This document shows, one piece after another, positions 21,280-21,502 of a DNA stretch of 21,502 nt. A program made the position numbers and the translations under genes. The stretch lies in NCBI GenBank assembly GCA_019137255.1, contig WPDH01000046.1, forward strand, positions 1-21,502. The letters are read 5' to 3'. The notes beneath the pieces were generated by a model. The model was not told where the DNA came from. It saw nothing but the letters and a program-made list of their open reading frames with translations, and ran no database searches. The DNA is from Corinectria fuckeliana (Eukaryota > Ascomycota > Sordariomycetes > Hypocreales > Nectriaceae). Numbering within the stretch: the stretch's first letter is position 1; every line of letters begins with the position of its first letter.

Positions 21280-21502
21280 TTAAATAAATAATAATTAATA
21301 ATGAATAATTAAATTTATTTTTTAAATGATAATATTATTTTATGATATAATTATAAATAGATTTTTATTTTATAATATTATTTTTTTATTAATGATATTA
21401 ATAAATTCTACTAAATATTTAGTTTAAATATAATAATTTAATTAAACTTAAATAATATTATAAATAAATATATAATATCTTCTAATTATTCTTTTTTAAT
21501 AT
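21280..21502. other. Near-pure A/T segment with retained ATG, possible RIP boundary
   Basis: G and C are nearly absent, yet TG reappears: ATG at 21301, 21326, 21342 and 21392, always as ATGA. The ATG-type TG is otherwise almost missing from the first 21.2 kb. None of these ATGs opens a frame of useful length. The segment may be unique intergenic DNA or a different AT-rich repeat that was not exposed to the same mutation. Confidence 0.5.

Noticed and set aside
21301..21400. Short ATG-initiated ORFs at the right end
   Set aside because: All close within a few codons, there is no coding pattern, and the composition is almost pure A/T.
1..21502. Mitochondrial, plastid or apicomplexan origin because of the high A/T
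   Set aside because: There is no intact gene, tRNA or rRNA, and the A/T comes with specific CA/TG and CG loss and nested LTR retrotransposons, which points to nuclear RIP.
1..21502. tRNA, rRNA, riboswitch or terminator signals
   Set aside because: No cloverleaf with conserved TTC or GG positions and no rRNA core sequence were seen; T-runs are too frequent here to mean termination.

Overview
The window is an extremely AT-rich, gene-free block of transposon remains. It fits a heavily RIP-mutated (repeat-induced point mutation) AT-isochore of a filamentous ascomycete (Pezizomycotina). Reading by eye, CG is absent, CA/TG is almost absent, and the remaining C and G sit in CT, CC and GC contexts. 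I found one ATG on the + strand before about position 21,300 (2460-2462) and one CAT (9923-9925). No intact reading frame is possible. The organism call rests on this mutation signature and on the fungal-type chromoviruses; no host gene is present to confirm it.

Positions 1-79 are the end of something unseen plus a long A tract. Element A (80-7616) is a full-length Ty3/Gypsy chromovirus on the minus strand, with 205-bp LTRs at 80-284 and 7412-7616. Degenerate translation of its minus strand gives, in transcription order, a gag CCHC knuckle, reverse transcriptase, RNase H, integrase and chromodomain. Positions 7617-8899 are an A-rich tract, an unassigned region with a two-base assembly gap (8249-8250) and the start of a + strand coding-like stretch.

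Element B (8900-16644) is a second, related but distinct minus-strand chromovirus with 212-bp LTRs and a TTAAG target-site duplication (8895-8899 and 16645-16649). Its domain order is the same. B lies in a degenerate + strand reading frame that resumes in phase on its far side, so 7.6-8.9 kb and 16.65 kb onward appear to be one older unit split by B. That older sequence continues to about 21.25 kb; I could not assign it to a family. The last ~220 bases are nearly pure A/T and contain several ATGs, suggesting the edge of the RIP-mutated sequence.

The most unusual signal is that both chromoviruses carry 1-2 kb between the chromodomain and the 3' LTR in which a degenerate reading frame runs on the opposite (+) strand. 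The standard gag-pol plan does not explain these antisense frames. Nothing here is expected to be functional: almost every Trp, Gln and Arg(CGA) codon has become a stop, most Cys and His have become Tyr, and several catalytic Asp have become Asn.
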